Assembly: GCF_014192285.1 (NCBI RefSeq)
Contig: NZ_JACHXQ010000001.1
Location: forward strand, 186,001-250,000
Direction: 5' to 3'
Source of the DNA: Halomonas fontilapidosi
GTDB lineage: Bacteria > Pseudomonadota > Gammaproteobacteria > Pseudomonadales > Halomonadaceae
Length of the DNA: 64,000 nt
Of this stretch, positions 35,824 to 47,389 are shown in pieces. The notes under the pieces were generated by a model. That model saw only the letters and a program-made list of their open reading frames with translations. It was not told the origin of the DNA and did no database searches. Each line of letters begins with the position of its first letter. Position 1 is the first letter of the stretch. Made by a program: the position numbers and the translations under genes.

Positions 35824-36126
35824 TCACGGCGCGTCACCCTGGTAGCCCTCGACCTGACTCTTGAGCTTCTGGCCGGGCCGAAAGGTAACGACCCGCCGAG
35901 CGGAGATCGGGATCTCCTCGCCGGTCTTGGGATTTCGCCCGGGGCGTTCACGCTTGTCTCGCAGGTCGAAATTACCAAACCCCGAGAGCTTGACCTGCTC
36001 GTTCTCGCGCAGGCAGCCGCGAATCTCTTCGAAGAAGGCCTCCACCATGGACTTGGCCTCGCGCTTGGAAAGGCCAAGCTCGGCGTGCAGATGTTCGGCC
36101 AGTTCCGCCTTGGTCAACGCACCCAT
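35824..36126 (-). CDS. ihfA: Integration host factor alpha subunit
   Basis: A 100-aa nucleoid protein of the HU/IHF family. It contains [33 protein letters not shown] and the DNA-contacting arm [32 protein letters not shown]. The start at 36126 has GAGGA upstream; the open frame extends into the pheT end but without a start signal. Its place after pheT is conserved in gammaproteobacteria. Confidence 0.96.
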   Translation of the reverse strand: MGALTKAELAEHLHAELGLSKREAKSMVEAFFEEIRGCLRENEQVKLSGFGNFDLRDKRERPGRNPKTGEEIPISARRVVTFRPGQKLKSQVEGYQGDAP

Positions 36127-36176
36127 GTTGTCGTCCTCGTGGCGCTGGTCCTGCCGATCGACGAGACGCTCTGGCC

Positions 36177-38555
36177 TCATGCGCGCAATTCCGCCCCCAG
36201 ATGCTGACGAGACTCGGCGACGATGGCATCAACCAACTGATTGATTTCATCGTCATTAAGCGTGCGTGATGGATGCTGCCAGGTCAAGCCCAGCGCCACG
36301 CTCTTGCGGCCTGCCGGCACCCCCTTGCCCTGGTAGACATCGAAGAGGTGAGACTCCACCAGCCACTCGCCAGCCTGAGCGCGGATGGTGTCCAGCAGCG
36401 ACTGAACCGGCAGCCCCTCGTCGACCACGAAGGCCAGGTCACGGCGCACCTCGGGATGGCGGGACAGCGGTGTGAAGGCCGGCACCCGCCCTTGCGTCAG
36501 CGCATCGAGGCGCACCTCGAAGAGCAGCGCATCGACCTTGAGACCCAGGCTGGCGCGCACCGCCGGGTGCAGCGTACCGATCCAACCGGCCTCCTCGCCG
36601 CGATGCAGAATGCGAGCGCACTGGCCGGGGTGCAGAGCCGGGTGCTCGCCGGGCTCGAAGCGCCAGGCATGGGGCTCACCGAGCGACAGCAGGCTCTCGA
36701 GGTCGCCCTTGAGATCGAAGAAGTCGACCGGCTCTCTGCCGCTATTCCATCCCTCCGGCTCGCGTGGGCCACAGACCAGCGCCCCGAGCATCGGGGTCTG
36801 GTGGAGATGGTCGAGCTCGCCGCGGAAGGTCAGGCCGGTCTCGAATAGCCGCACGCGGCTCTGCTGGCGGTTGAGGTTGTGCTGCAGGGCGCGCACCAGC
36901 CCGGGAAAGAGACTCGCCCGCATCACCGAGAGATCGCTGGAGATGGGGTTGGCCAGTACCGGCGATACCACCTCGGGATGCAGCGCCTGCTGCAGCTCGG
37001 GGGCGACAAAGCTATAGGTCACCGCCTCCTGGTAGCCGCGCGCGACCATCTGGCGCCGCAGCCGGGCCAGCGGCGTGTGCGCCTCATGGTCCGGGCGCAG
37101 GGCCAGGCGAACCTGGGGACGCCGGACCGGCAGGCGATTGTAGCCATGGATGCGCGCCACCTCCTCGATCAGGTCTTCCTCGATGGCGATATCGAAGCGC
37201 CAGCTGGGTACCGTCACGTTCCAGCCTTGAGGGGAAACCGTTACCCCGAGGCCGAGGCGCTCGAGAATGTCGCTCACCTCCTCACCCGGCAATGACTTGC
37301 CCAGTGCCTGCTCGAGACGCGCCGCGCGTAGCGTCGCCTCGCGCCCGTCAGGCAGGTGCGACTCATTGGCCACCTCGACCAGGGGCCCCGGCTCACCGCC
37401 GGTGATCGCCAGCAGCAGGGCGGTGGCCCGCTCGGTGGCCTCGCGAGGCAGGCGCGGGTCGACGCCGCGCTCGAAGCGGTGCGAGGCGTCGGTATGCAGC
37501 CCATAGGCACGTGCCTGACCGGCGACCGCCAGCGGGGAAAAGAAGGCAGCCTCGAGAAAGATGTCGCGGGTTGCCGGGCTCACGCCGGAGTGCTCGCCGC
37601 CCATCACGCCGGCGATGGCCAACGGCCCACGCTCATCGGCGATCACCAGCGTGGAGGCGTCAAGAGTGATCGCCTGGCCATCGAGCAGCACCAGACGCTC
37701 GCCTTCCCGGGCCAGCCGCACCACCACGCTGCCGTGCAGGTTGGCGCGGTCGAAGGCATGCAGCGGCTGGCCAAGCTCGAGCATCACGTAGTTGGTGACG
37801 TCCACCACCGGGTCGATGGAGCGGATACCGCTGCGGCGCAGCCGCTCGACCATCCATACCGGCGTCTCGGCGGTGACGTCGACGCCCTTGATCAGGCGGC
37901 CGATGTAGCGTGGACAGCGCTCATCATCCTCGACGCGCAGCGGGAAGGTTTCATCATGGGTAGCCACCACGGCGGACAGCTCGGGGCCCTCGATGGCCAG
38001 CCGATTGAGCACCCCGACCTCGCGGGCCAGCCCCTTGAGGCTCAGGCAGTCGCCGCGATTGGGGGTCAGGTCGACCTCGATGGCATGGTCGTCGAGCCCC
38101 ATGAACTCGCGGAATCCCTCGCCGACTGGCGCGCTGGCCGGCAGCACGAGGATCCCGGCAGAGGTTTCCTCCTCGAGGCCCAGTTCGGAGGCGGAGCAGA
38201 TCATGCCGCGAGACTCGACGCCGCGCAGCTTGGCCTGCTTGATCGTGAAGTCGCCCGGCAGCACCGCCCCGACTCGCGCGAAGGGCACCTTCTGCCCCGC
38301 CGCTACATTGGGCGCCCCGCATACCACCTGGACAGTCTCGCCACTGCCGTCATCGACCCGGCAGACGTTGAGCTTATCGGCATCGGGATGGGGCCCCATG
38401 CCGACGACCTCGGCGACCACCACATCACTGAAAGCGGCGGCGACCGGCTCCACGGCATCGACCTCCAGGCCCGCCATGGTGATCTGGTCGGCCAGCGCCT
38501 GAGTCGAGAGCGCCGGCGATACCCATTCACGCAGCCACTGTTCGGAAAATTTCAT
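36177..38555 (-). CDS. pheT: Phenylalanine--tRNA ligase beta subunit
   Basis: A 792-aa subunit. The N-terminal [14 protein letters not shown] leads into a tRNA-binding (EMAP-like) domain with [15 protein letters not shown], followed by B3/B4 editing domains and B5, and a C-terminal ferredoxin-fold anticodon-binding domain ([20 protein letters not shown]). The upstream extension of the frame is an artefact; 38555 is the conventional start. It follows pheS by 40 bp. Confidence 0.97.
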   Translation of the reverse strand: MKFSEQWLREWVSPALSTQALADQITMAGLEVDAVEPVAAAFSDVVVAEVVGMGPHPDADKLNVCRVDDGSGETVQVVCGAPNVAAGQKVPFARVGAVLPGDFTIKQAKLRGVESRGMICSASELGLEEETSAGILVLPASAPVGEGFREFMGLDDHAIEVDLTPNRGDCLSLKGLAREVGVLNRLAIEGPELSAVVATHDETFPLRVEDDERCPRYIGRLIKGVDVTAETPVWMVERLRRSGIRSIDPVVDVTNYVMLELGQPLHAFDRANLHGSVVVRLAREGERLVLLDGQAITLDASTLVIADERGPLAIAGVMGGEHSGVSPATRDIFLEAAFFSPLAVAGQARAYGLHTDASHRFERGVDPRLPREATERATALLLAITGGEPGPLVEVANESHLPDGREATLRAARLEQALGKSLPGEEVSDILERLGLGVTVSPQGWNVTVPSWRFDIAIEEDLIEEVARIHGYNRLPVRRPQVRLALRPDHEAHTPLARLRRQMVARGYQEAVTYSFVAPELQQALHPEVVSPVLANPISSDLSVMRASLFPGLVRALQHNLNRQQSRVRLFETGLTFRGELDHLHQTPMLGALVCGPREPEGWNSGREPVDFFDLKGDLESLLSLGEPHAWRFEPGEHPALHPGQCARILHRGEEAGWIGTLHPAVRASLGLKVDALLFEVRLDALTQGRVPAFTPLSRHPEVRRDLAFVVDEGLPVQSLLDTIRAQAGEWLVESHLFDVYQGKGVPAGRKSVALGLTWQHPSRTLNDDEINQLVDAIVAESRQHLGAELRA

Positions 38556-38595
38556 GTCAGATCCTATTGCTGTGTTCTGCTTATCCGCGGGGCGA

Positions 38596-39705
<1,110 letters not shown>

Positions 39706-39744
39706 TCACGACAACTGCCGCGGCCGACCAAGGGTCGACGTCCC

Positions 39745-40098
39745 TTACTGGGCAGCCTTGGCCTTCTCGACGATAGCGGCAAAGGCAGCCTTCTCGTGAA
39801 CGGCCAGATCGGCCAGCACCTTGCGGTCGATCTCGATACCGGCCTTCTTCAGGCCACCGACGAAGCGGCTGTAGGAGAGGCCGTGCTGACGGGCACCGGC
39901 GTTGATGCGCTGGATCCACAGGGCGCGGAACTGGCGCTTGCGCTGGCGACGGTCACGATAGGCGTACTGACCGGCCTTGATGACAGCCTGCTTGGCCACG
40001 CGGAAAACGCGCGAACGGGCACCGTAGTAACCCTTGGCCTGCTTGAGAATCTTCTTGTGACGACGACGGGCGACAACGCCCCGCTTGACACGAGTCAT
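39745..40098 (-). CDS. rplT: 50S ribosomal protein L20
   Basis: A 117-aa, very basic protein with the L20 signature ([28 protein letters not shown] and [20 protein letters not shown]). It binds 23S rRNA early in assembly. In the conserved infC-rpmI-rplT order it often represses rpmI and itself at the mRNA level in other bacteria; whether it does so here is unknown. Confidence 0.98.
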   Translation of the reverse strand: MTRVKRGVVARRRHKKILKQAKGYYGARSRVFRVAKQAVIKAGQYAYRDRRQRKRQFRALWIQRINAGARQHGLSYSRFVGGLKKAGIEIDRKVLADLAVHEKAAFAAIVEKAKAAQ

Positions 40099-40135
40099 GG
40101 CTTACTCCTGACGTAAAGTGTGTGCACCCAAGGGG

Positions 40136-40330
40136 TTACAGGTTCGGCAACATCCGCTGGATAAGCGGCTTGTCGGCATCGTGGACCTGCTTCATCCCGC
40201 GCAGCTGACGCTTACGCTTGGTGGACTTCTTGGTCAGGATGTGGCTACGGAACGACTGCTTGTGCTTGAAGCCGTTGGCCGTCTTCTTGAAGCGCTTGGC
40301 CGCGCCACTGTTGCTCTTGATTTTCGGCAT
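40136..40330 (-). CDS. rpmI: 50S ribosomal protein L35
   Basis: A 64-aa basic protein, [20 protein letters not shown] at its start and [16 protein letters not shown] in the centre, typical of L35. It lies between infC and rplT in the usual order. Confidence 0.98.
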   Translation of the reverse strand: MPKIKSNSGAAKRFKKTANGFKHKQSFRSHILTKKSTKRKRQLRGMKQVHDADKPLIQRMLPNL

Positions 40331-40445
40331 GAGGTTAACTCCGCTCGAGGTTTCTTAAGAAAACCCGCGGCCGACGCGAGGCATTGACACCTCCCGCCCG
40401 TTGAACTGGCCATCGGATCACTTCTTCTGGTACCGCTGGTACCGC

Positions 40446-40988
40446 TTACTGCTTCTTCTTGGGGGCAATGATCATGGTCATCTGGCGCCCTTCCATCTTG
40501 GGGAAGGATTCCACGGTCCCGATGTCTTCGAGATCGGCAGCGATCCGCTCCATCAGCTTGCGACCGATGTCCTGGTGTGCCATCTCGCGCCCACGGAAGC
40601 GCAGCGTGACCTTGCCCTTGTCACCGGCTTCGAGGAAACGGATCAGGTTCTTCATCTTGACCTGATAGTCCCCCTCGTCGGTACCAGGCCGGAACTTTAC
40701 TTCCTTGACCTGAATCTGCTTCGTCTTCTTCTTCTGAGCAGCTTTCTGCTTCTTCTGCTCGAAGACGAACTTGCCATAATCCATGATCTTGCAGACGATC
40801 GGATCGGCGTTGGAAATCTGCACGAGGTCCATACCGGCCGCTTCGGCTCGCTCCAGCGCTTCGCTGGTAGGCACGATGCCCAGCTGTTCGCCGTCACTGT
40901 CGATCAGGCGTACCTGATCCTCGGTAATCCGCTCGTTCATGGGGGGGCGCTTATCCTGAACACGCCCTCTTGGGTTGCTTCGCTTGAT
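40446..40988 (-). CDS. infC: Translation initiation factor IF-3 with probable AUC start
   Basis: An ATG at 40940 gives a truncated 164-aa protein beginning MNERITEDQ. Extending 16 codons to an ATC at 40988 gives 180 aa, the E. coli length, with an N-terminal [16 protein letters not shown] as in other IF-3 proteins. GGAG lies 8 nt before that ATC. E. coli infC starts at AUU, and IF-3 represses its own mRNA because it rejects such starts; the same control is expected here. The two IF-3 domains are joined by the Lys-rich linker [15 protein letters not shown]. Confidence 0.9.
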   Translation of the reverse strand: MKRSNPRGRVQDKRPPMNERITEDQVRLIDSDGEQLGIVPTSEALERAEAAGMDLVQISNADPIVCKIMDYGKFVFEQKKQKAAQKKKTKQIQVKEVKFRPGTDEGDYQVKMKNLIRFLEAGDKGKVTLRFRGREMAHQDIGRKLMERIAADLEDIGTVESFPKMEGRQMTMIIAPKKKQ

Positions 40989-41023
40989 GGTTCCGTCTCC
41001 ACTTCAGCTTTGGGAAGATGTCG

Positions 41024-42925
41024 CTATTGCCGCTCGGCCTGAACATGGTCGATGAAGGCATCCACGCCCATCGTACCAAGATTCTCGCCACTGCGCGTAC
41101 GCACGGCCACCGAGTCGGACTCGACTTCCTTATCTCCCACCACCAGGAGATAGGGGACCTTCTGCAACGTATGCTCGCGAATTTTAAAGCCGATTTTCTC
41201 GTTCCTCAAGTCCGACTTGACGCGCAGACCGACTTTCTGCAAACGCTCCACCACTGACATGGCATGGTCGTGCTGCGCATCGGTGATGGTCATGACCACG
41301 GCCTGCTGGGGTGACAGCCAGAGTGGCATGGCGCCGGCATAGTGCTCGATGAGGATACCCAGGAAGCGCTCGAAGGAGCCGAGGATCGCCCGATGCAGCA
41401 TCACCGGCATCTTGCGCGCACCGTCCTCGTCGACAAACTGAGCGCCCAACCGGCCCGGCAGGTTGAAGTCCAGCTGCAAGGTACCGCACTGCCAGACCCG
41501 GTTGAGGCAGTCGCGCAGCGAAAACTCGATCTTGGGTCCGTAGAAGGCACCCTCGCCCGGCTGCAGCTCCCAGTCGAGCCCGGTCGCGTCGAGCGCGGCC
41601 TCGAGACCGGCTTCGGCGCGATCCCAGAGCTCTGGCTCACCCAGGAAGTCGTCTTCGGGTCGCGTGGAGAGCTTGAGCTCCACATCATCGAAGCCCAGCT
41701 CCCGGTAGACCTTCATGGTCAAGGCGATAAAGGCCTCGGCCTCGGACTGGATCTGACCCTCGGTGCAGAAGATATGCGCATCGTCCTGGGTGAAGCCGCG
41801 AACCCGCATCAGGCCGTGCAGCGCACCGGAGGGCTCGTTGCGGTGACAGCTGCCGAACTCCGCCAGGCGCAACGGCAGGTCACGGTAGCTCTTCAGCCCC
41901 TGGTTGAATACCTGGACATGACACGGACAGTTCATCGGCTTGACCGCGTAGTCGCGCTTCTCCGACTCGGTGGTGAACATCATGTCACTGTAGTGGCCCC
42001 AGTGTCCGGAGGCCTTCCACAGCGAAAGATCGACGATCTGCGGTGTCTTGATCTCCTGGTAGCCGTTCTCGACCTGCACCCGGCGCATGTACTGCTCCAG
42101 GGCCTGGTAGATGGTCCAGCCGTTGGGGTGCCAGAAGACCATGCCCGGGGCCTCTTCCTGAAGGTGGAACAGGTCCATCTTCTTCGCCAGCTTGCGGTGG
42201 TCGCGCTTCTCGGCTTCCTCGAGCCGCTTGAGATAGGCCTTGAGCTGCTTTTTGTCGGGCCAGGCCGTGCCGTAGATGCGCGTCAACATCGGGTTATCGG
42301 CGTTGCCCCGCCAATAGGCACCGGCCAGCTTGGTCAGCTTGAACGCCTTGAGGTGCCGGGTATTGGGCACATGGGGGCCCCGGCACATGTCCACGTATTC
42401 CTCGTGATGGTAGAGACGAATGGTCTCCCCTTCGGGAATCTCGCGCACGATCTCCTGCTTGTAGGGCTCCTCGCGATGCAGGAAGGTCAGCATCGCCTGG
42501 TCGCGGTCGACGTACTCGCGCACCACGTCGTACTCGTGATCGATCAGCGCCTTCATGCGGGCCTCGATTTTCTCGAGGTCACCGGGTGTCACCGAACGCC
42601 CGAAGTCGACGTCGTAGTAGAAACCGTCATCGATCACCGGGCCGATCGCCATCTTGGCCTCGGGATAAAGCTGCTTGACGGCATGGCCGATCAGGTGGGC
42701 GCAGGAGTGGCGGATGACCTCCAGGCCCGCGGCGTCACGCGCGGTAAGGATCGCCACCTCGGCGTCGCGGTCAATGACATCGGCGGTATCCACCGGGGTG
42801 CCATCAATCTTGCCGGCCACACAGGCCTTGGCCAGACCGGGCCCGATGCTCTCGGCCAATTGCATCACAGTGAGGGGAGTATCGAAGGATCTCTGACTGC
42901 CGTCGGGCAGGGTCACGATGGGCAT
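41024..42925 (-). CDS. thrS: Threonine--tRNA ligase
   Basis: A 633-aa class II synthetase: an N-terminal TGS domain ([20 protein letters not shown]), a zinc-dependent editing domain ([20 protein letters not shown] and the C..H region [11 protein letters not shown]), the catalytic core ([42 protein letters not shown]) and the anticodon-binding domain. AAGGA is 8 nt upstream of the ATG. It is the first gene of the translation block. Confidence 0.97.
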   Translation of the reverse strand: MPIVTLPDGSQRSFDTPLTVMQLAESIGPGLAKACVAGKIDGTPVDTADVIDRDAEVAILTARDAAGLEVIRHSCAHLIGHAVKQLYPEAKMAIGPVIDDGFYYDVDFGRSVTPGDLEKIEARMKALIDHEYDVVREYVDRDQAMLTFLHREEPYKQEIVREIPEGETIRLYHHEEYVDMCRGPHVPNTRHLKAFKLTKLAGAYWRGNADNPMLTRIYGTAWPDKKQLKAYLKRLEEAEKRDHRKLAKKMDLFHLQEEAPGMVFWHPNGWTIYQALEQYMRRVQVENGYQEIKTPQIVDLSLWKASGHWGHYSDMMFTTESEKRDYAVKPMNCPCHVQVFNQGLKSYRDLPLRLAEFGSCHRNEPSGALHGLMRVRGFTQDDAHIFCTEGQIQSEAEAFIALTMKVYRELGFDDVELKLSTRPEDDFLGEPELWDRAEAGLEAALDATGLDWELQPGEGAFYGPKIEFSLRDCLNRVWQCGTLQLDFNLPGRLGAQFVDEDGARKMPVMLHRAILGSFERFLGILIEHYAGAMPLWLSPQQAVVMTITDAQHDHAMSVVERLQKVGLRVKSDLRNEKIGFKIREHTLQKVPYLLVVGDKEVESDSVAVRTRSGENLGTMGVDAFIDHVQAERQ

Positions 42926-43062
42926 GAAGGGGTTCCTTGTGCGCAGTGGTGATCCATACCAGGGATCACGTGTCGCCAGAAGAATGGTCGTGGAAAAAAC
43001 GCCGCCCAGAGTAGCAGATACGTACCCCGTGGCGCCATGGGCGAGCACCGCGGCCCACACGT

Positions 43063-43090
43063 AGAGAAGGCGCCCGTAGGCGCCTTCTCT
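43063..43090 (-). terminator. Hairpin terminator after the OmpA-family gene
   Basis: AGAGAAGGCGCC and GGCGCCTTCTCT form a perfect 12-bp stem with a 4-nt loop, 58 bp after the minus-strand stop and upstream of the thrS promoter region. Confidence 0.75.
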
Positions 43091-43147
43091 CGATCACGCA
43101 TGGATCCCGAGGCAAGCCCCGGGATCAGGCGTCGAATCAGAGCAGGA

Positions 43148-43954
43148 TCACTCCCACTCGCCAAGCTCCACGCGACGGTTCATCGCACGGCCTGCATCCG
43201 TATCGTTGGTGGCCACCGGCTGAGACTCGCCGTAACCGATGGTGCGCATGCGCTCCATGTCGACACCCTGGCCGGCCAGGTAATCGGCCACGGAGTCGGC
43301 GCGGGCCTGGGACAGATCCTGGTTGTAAGACTCGCTACCCACGGCGTCGGTGTGGCCCTCGATCCGCACGCGAACGTTCGGGTTGGCACGCAGCTTCTGG
43401 GCAACCCCGTCGAGGATCTGCTCGGCACCCATGGTCAGGGTCGCGGAGTCAAATTCGAAGTTGACGTCGCGCAGCACCAGGTCTTCGACGCAACCCAGCG
43501 CATTGACCTCGGCGCCGGCCGGCGTACCCGGGCACTGATCCTGGTAGTCCGGCACACCGTCACCGTCGGAATCCAGCGGGCAACCCACTGCGTCGACCGC
43601 GACCCCGGCCGGAGTTCCCGGGCACTGGTCATCGGCATCGATGACGCCGTCACCGTCGGTATCGCGCGGCGGCTCCATCGCCGGGGAAGTATCGGCGCAC
43701 AGCATGGCGCCGATGGTGGCACCAGCGGTCGTACCAATGGCAGCACCGGTATCCTCGTCGGAATCACTGCCGGCCGCATAGCCGAGACCACCGCCAATCA
43801 GACCACCGGCCAGACCACAAACGGTCGGATGCTCGTACCAGGCCCGGTCGGACGATGCGGAAGCGCCGCTGGATTGAGAAGCGGAGCTGGCACAGCCGGA
43901 CAAGCCGACCACCAGCGCGGAACCGAGCAACAAGCCAGTCGTGGATTTCTTCAT
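43148..43954 (-). CDS. OmpA-family lipoprotein with thrombospondin type 3-like repeats
   Basis: A 268-aa envelope protein. The signal peptide ends in a lipobox (VVGLSGC). A glycine-rich segment (GLAGGLIGGGLGYAAG) follows, then two calcium-binding type repeats (DTDGDGVIDADDQCPGTP and DSDGDGVPDYQDQCPGTP) and a C-terminal OmpA domain with NFEFDSATLT and RIEGHTDAVGSESYNQDLSQAR, the peptidoglycan-binding signature. It probably links outer membrane and cell wall. AAGGAG precedes the start. Confidence 0.92.
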   Translation of the reverse strand: MKKSTTGLLLGSALVVGLSGCASSASQSSGASASSDRAWYEHPTVCGLAGGLIGGGLGYAAGSDSDEDTGAAIGTTAGATIGAMLCADTSPAMEPPRDTDGDGVIDADDQCPGTPAGVAVDAVGCPLDSDGDGVPDYQDQCPGTPAGAEVNALGCVEDLVLRDVNFEFDSATLTMGAEQILDGVAQKLRANPNVRVRIEGHTDAVGSESYNQDLSQARADSVADYLAGQGVDMERMRTIGYGESQPVATNDTDAGRAMNRRVELGEWE

Positions 43955-44257
43955 GTAAGACTCCTTCTTCTTGACTACATCCCGTAGAGACGGGTCAATG
44001 ACCTCGTCCTTCGGGGTTCCGATGAATGACCCGAGGAAAGCGGTCCCCGACACGCTTCCTGCATCTTCCAAGAAAGCACGGAAGTGCCTTCTCGGCCAAC
44101 TCGATCTTTCGACGGCAGTGGCACTTGACCGTATATCAGCCATCAACGAGGCATTGTCAGCTTGAAGCACAGACCTTGAAGATGCAATCCAAGGATAGCG
44201 AGCGATCGCATGATACATGGGGCAGATCGCGACCCGGCGGCAAATGACAAGACCCGC
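43955..44257. promoter_or_regulatory. 303-bp region upstream of the OmpA-family gene
   Basis: This spacer follows the DUF2489 stop and contains the promoter of the OmpA-family gene. I see no RNA gene, long repeat or additional ORF with a ribosome site in it. Confidence 0.35.
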
Positions 44258-44725
44258 TCAGTGCAGGCTCTCCGGCCAACCTCGGCGGAACTCCACCACG
44301 GCCGCAGCGGCCTTGAGCACCGGCTCCCGGAACTCCTTCTCTACGGCCAGCCTCTCGCTGTCCTCGCGCATGCGATCGCGGGGGCTGAGCGCTTGACGGG
44401 CAGAGTGGGTATGCAAGTGGCGAGTGCGCCGGTGCACCTCGTCGAATGCCTGAAAATCGGGGCGCTCGGTCAGGTTCTGATCGAGTATCTCCAGCAGCAC
44501 CTTGCAGCGCCAGCTACCTTCAGTAATGTCGACCTGCTCCTGCGCCAGCGCCGAGGCGACCATCTCGAGGTTTTCCAGACAGTTGCGGTGAGCACGCTGT
44601 CGCTCTTCCTCATGAAAGGCCTTGCGCCGCTGCACCTCCTTCCAGAGAGTGTAGGCGTAAGCCCCCAGGCCGGCGATGATGGCCAGGGCCAGGCCGAGAA
44701 GCACGAGTGCCAGGGTATTGGTCAT
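44258..44725 (-). CDS. DUF2489-family membrane-anchored protein
   Basis: A 155-aa protein beginning with one transmembrane helix (LALVLLGLALAIIAGLGAYAYTLW), followed by a charged helical cytoplasmic part (RRKAFHEEERQRAHRNCLENLEMVASAL...). This pattern, including the CLENLE and QVDITEGSWRCKVLL segments, is that of DUF2489, of unknown function. The start at 44725 is preferred over the ATG 33 nt upstream. Confidence 0.78.
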   Translation of the reverse strand: MTNTLALVLLGLALAIIAGLGAYAYTLWKEVQRRKAFHEEERQRAHRNCLENLEMVASALAQEQVDITEGSWRCKVLLEILDQNLTERPDFQAFDEVHRRTRHLHTHSARQALSPRDRMREDSERLAVEKEFREPVLKAAAAVVEFRRGWPESLH

Positions 44726-44921
44726 TGGCGTATCCCAGTCCGTTCTAGGCATGTACAAACACTATACACGGAATGGGTACTTCTCCAAAACAGCGAAGGT
44801 ACGCCAACAACGAAGGTAGTCGACGCGGCCAAGAGGAAACCGCCAGGTCAGACACATTGGCCGGCTCGCGACGTGCAACGTACGCAGTATCAGCTCTTCT
44901 CCCGCCCGGCAAGGAGCGATG

Positions 44922-46379
44922 ATGCCCACCACTGAGTCCTCCCACGAGACACCCTCGGCGCCACCCCTCTCCGCTCGCATCGGCCTGTGGCTGGGCCCGC
45001 TGTGGGTACTGATAACCCTGCTCCTGCCCGCCCCGGCCGGCATGGCCGAACCGGCCTGGGCCTGCGTGGGGCTTGCGCTGCTGATGGCCACCTGGTGGTC
45101 CACCGAGGCGATCCCGATCCCCGCCACCGCACTGCTGCCGCTGGCCCTGGTGCCGGCGCTGGGAATCGGCGGCATGAGCGAGACGGCCGCCAGCTATGCC
45201 AACCCGATCATCTACTTGTTCCTCGGGGGCTTCCTGCTCGGCATCGCCATGCAGCGCTGGAATCTGCACAAACGTATCGCCCTTCACGTGCTGCGCCTGG
45301 TCGGCCACCAGCCGCGCCAGCAGATCGGCGGTTTCATGCTGGCCACGGGCTTTCTCAGCATGTGGGTCTCCAACACGGCCACGGCCATCATGATGCTGCC
45401 GATCGGCATGTCGGTGGTCAGCCTGCTGGACAGCAGCGACCCCGAGGAACTGCGCCGCTACGCAACCGCGCTGCTGCTGGCCATCGCTTACTCCGCCAGC
45501 ATCGGTGGCGTGGCCACCCTAATCGGTACGCCGCCCAATGCCCTGCTGGCCGGCTACCTAGCCGAGGATCGCGGCATCGACATCGGCTTCGCCCAGTGGA
45601 TGATGATTGGCCTACCGATCAGTGTCGTCATGATGGTCAGCGCTTGGTGGTGGCTGACCCGCCGCGGCTTCACGCTGAACGCCGGCGAAGACAGTGCCGG
45701 CATGGTCCGCGACGAGCTGGCCAAGCTCGGCCGGACCCGCCCCGCCGAGCGACGGGTGGGTAGTGTCTTCCTCCTCGCCGCGACGAGCTGGATGCTGCGC
45801 CCGCTGCTCAATGACGCGGGGCTCGACTGGCTCTCCGACACGGGCATCGCCATCATTGCCGGCATCGCGCTGTTCCTGGTGCCGGCCGGCCGCGAGCCCG
45901 GGGTGCGCCTGATGGACTGGCAATCGGCGCGCGAGCTGCCCTGGGGCATCCTGCTGCTGTTCGGTGGCGGCCTGGCCCTGGCCGGCGCCATCAGCCGCTC
46001 GGGACTGGCGGAGTGGATCGCCCAGCAACTCGAGGTGTTTGGCACCTTCCCGCTGCTGGCGATGGTCGGCGTAGTAGTGCTGGTGATTATCTTCCTCACC
46101 GAGCTGACCTCCAACACCGCCACCGCCGCCGCTTTCCTGCCGCTGCTGGGTGCCCTGGCACTGTCGCTGGAGATCTCGCCGCTGCTGATCACAGTGCCAG
46201 CCGCCATCGCCGCCAGCTGCGCCTTCATGATGCCGGTCGCCACGCCTCCCAACGCGATCGTCTTCGCCACCGGGCACATGAGGATCCAGTCGATGATCCA
46301 TGCCGGTTTCGTGCTGAACCTGATCAGCACGGTGCTGGTGACCCTAATGGCCTATTTCCTGATTATCATGCTCTGGTAG
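44922..46379 (+). CDS. SLC13/DASS-family sodium-coupled anion transporter
   Basis: A 485-aa integral membrane carrier. The two repeats each end in the sodium-clamp SNT motif: MWVSNTATAIMMLPIG and ELTSNTATAAAFLPLLGAL, and TPPNA occurs after each. Family substrates are di- and tricarboxylates or sulfate. There are two adjacent ATGs (44919 and 44922); AAGGAG is better spaced for the second. It is a single-gene unit convergent with ctaB. Confidence 0.93.
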   Translation: MPTTESSHETPSAPPLSARIGLWLGPLWVLITLLLPAPAGMAEPAWACVGLALLMATWWSTEAIPIPATALLPLALVPALGIGGMSETAASYANPIIYLFLGGFLLGIAMQRWNLHKRIALHVLRLVGHQPRQQIGGFMLATGFLSMWVSNTATAIMMLPIGMSVVSLLDSSDPEELRRYATALLLAIAYSASIGGVATLIGTPPNALLAGYLAEDRGIDIGFAQWMMIGLPISVVMMVSAWWWLTRRGFTLNAGEDSAGMVRDELAKLGRTRPAERRVGSVFLLAATSWMLRPLLNDAGLDWLSDTGIAIIAGIALFLVPAGREPGVRLMDWQSARELPWGILLLFGGGLALAGAISRSGLAEWIAQQLEVFGTFPLLAMVGVVVLVIIFLTELTSNTATAAAFLPLLGALALSLEISPLLITVPAAIAASCAFMMPVATPPNAIVFATGHMRIQSMIHAGFVLNLISTVLVTLMAYFLIIMLW

Positions 46380-46404
46380 GCGCACCTCGGCGCCCAGGAC
46401 GTGA

Positions 46405-46430
46405 CGAGCCCGGCCATATGACCGGGCTCG
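46405..46430. terminator. Hairpin between convergent DASS gene and ctaB
   Basis: CGAGCCCGG and CCGGGCTCG form a 9-bp stem with an 8-nt loop, positioned between two convergent stops. Confidence 0.6.
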
Positions 46431-46468
46431 CTGCCTCCAGGGACGACGCTCTGCGGTTCCGACAGGTC

Positions 46469-47389
46469 TCAGACGCCCAGCATCCAGGCGGCGGCGTAGT
46501 GGTCCAGCAGCAGTACACCGAAGACACCCAGGATATAGCGGATGGAGAACCAGAAGGCCGCCAGGGGGGCCTTCGGATCATGGCCGCGCCACACCCGCCA
46601 GTTCCACACCATGAAGCGCAGATTGAGCGCCATCACCCCCACCAGGTAGAGCGCCCCGCTCATGCCGATGGTGAACGGCAGCAGGGTCACCGCCACGGTC
46701 AGCCAGCCATAGAGCCACACCTGCAGTCGTGTGAAGGCCTCGCCGTGGGTGACCGGCAGCATCGGTACCCCGGCACGGGCATACTCGTCGCGCTTGTGGA
46801 TCGCCAGCGCCCAGAAGTGCGGCGGGGTCCAGGCGAAGATGATCAGCATCAGCAGCAGCGGCTCCGGGCCCAGCTGACCGGTCACCGCGGTCCAGCCCAG
46901 CAGCGGCGGCGCGGCGCCCGCCACGCCGCCGATGACGATGTTCTGCGGCGTGGCATGCTTGAGGAAGGCGGTGTAGATGAGGGCATAACCGATCAGCGAG
47001 CCGAGGGTGAGCCAGGCGGTCAACAGGTTGACCTGCCAGGCCAGCAGCCCGATGCCACTGACCGACAGCAGCGTCGCCCATGACAGCGCCAGCGGCGTGG
47101 GCATGCGCTGGGTGGCCAGAGGCCGGCGAGCGGTTCGCAGCATCAGCGCATCCAGGCGGCGGTCAACCACATGGTTGAAGGCCGCGGCTCCCCCCGCCGC
47201 CAGACCGATGCCGATCAGCCCGAAGACCACGGCCCCGGGATCCGGCAGCGGCGCTGCCAGTAGCATGCCGACCAGGGCACAGACCAGCATGACCGCCACC
47301 ACCCGGGGTTTGCAAAGGGTGTAGAAGTCTCGCCAGTTCCAGCCGGCGAGAGGGCCGACCGTCGCACGCTCCATCATGACCTCAGACAT
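46469..47389 (-). CDS. ctaB: Protoheme IX farnesyltransferase (heme O synthase)
   Basis: A 306-aa UbiA-family membrane enzyme that adds the farnesyl group to heme b. Conserved NHVVDRRLDALMLRTARRPL carries the prenyl-diphosphate/Mg site, and the loop KRDEYARAGVPMLPV is typical of CyoE/CtaB. The ATG at 47389 has AAGGAGGAG upstream, inside the end of ctaA, with an 8-bp overlap. It ends the oxidase cluster; no sco gene follows. Confidence 0.95.
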   Translation of the reverse strand: MSEVMMERATVGPLAGWNWRDFYTLCKPRVVAVMLVCALVGMLLAAPLPDPGAVVFGLIGIGLAAGGAAAFNHVVDRRLDALMLRTARRPLATQRMPTPLALSWATLLSVSGIGLLAWQVNLLTAWLTLGSLIGYALIYTAFLKHATPQNIVIGGVAGAAPPLLGWTAVTGQLGPEPLLLMLIIFAWTPPHFWALAIHKRDEYARAGVPMLPVTHGEAFTRLQVWLYGWLTVAVTLLPFTIGMSGALYLVGVMALNLRFMVWNWRVWRGHDPKAPLAAFWFSIRYILGVFGVLLLDHYAAAWMLGV

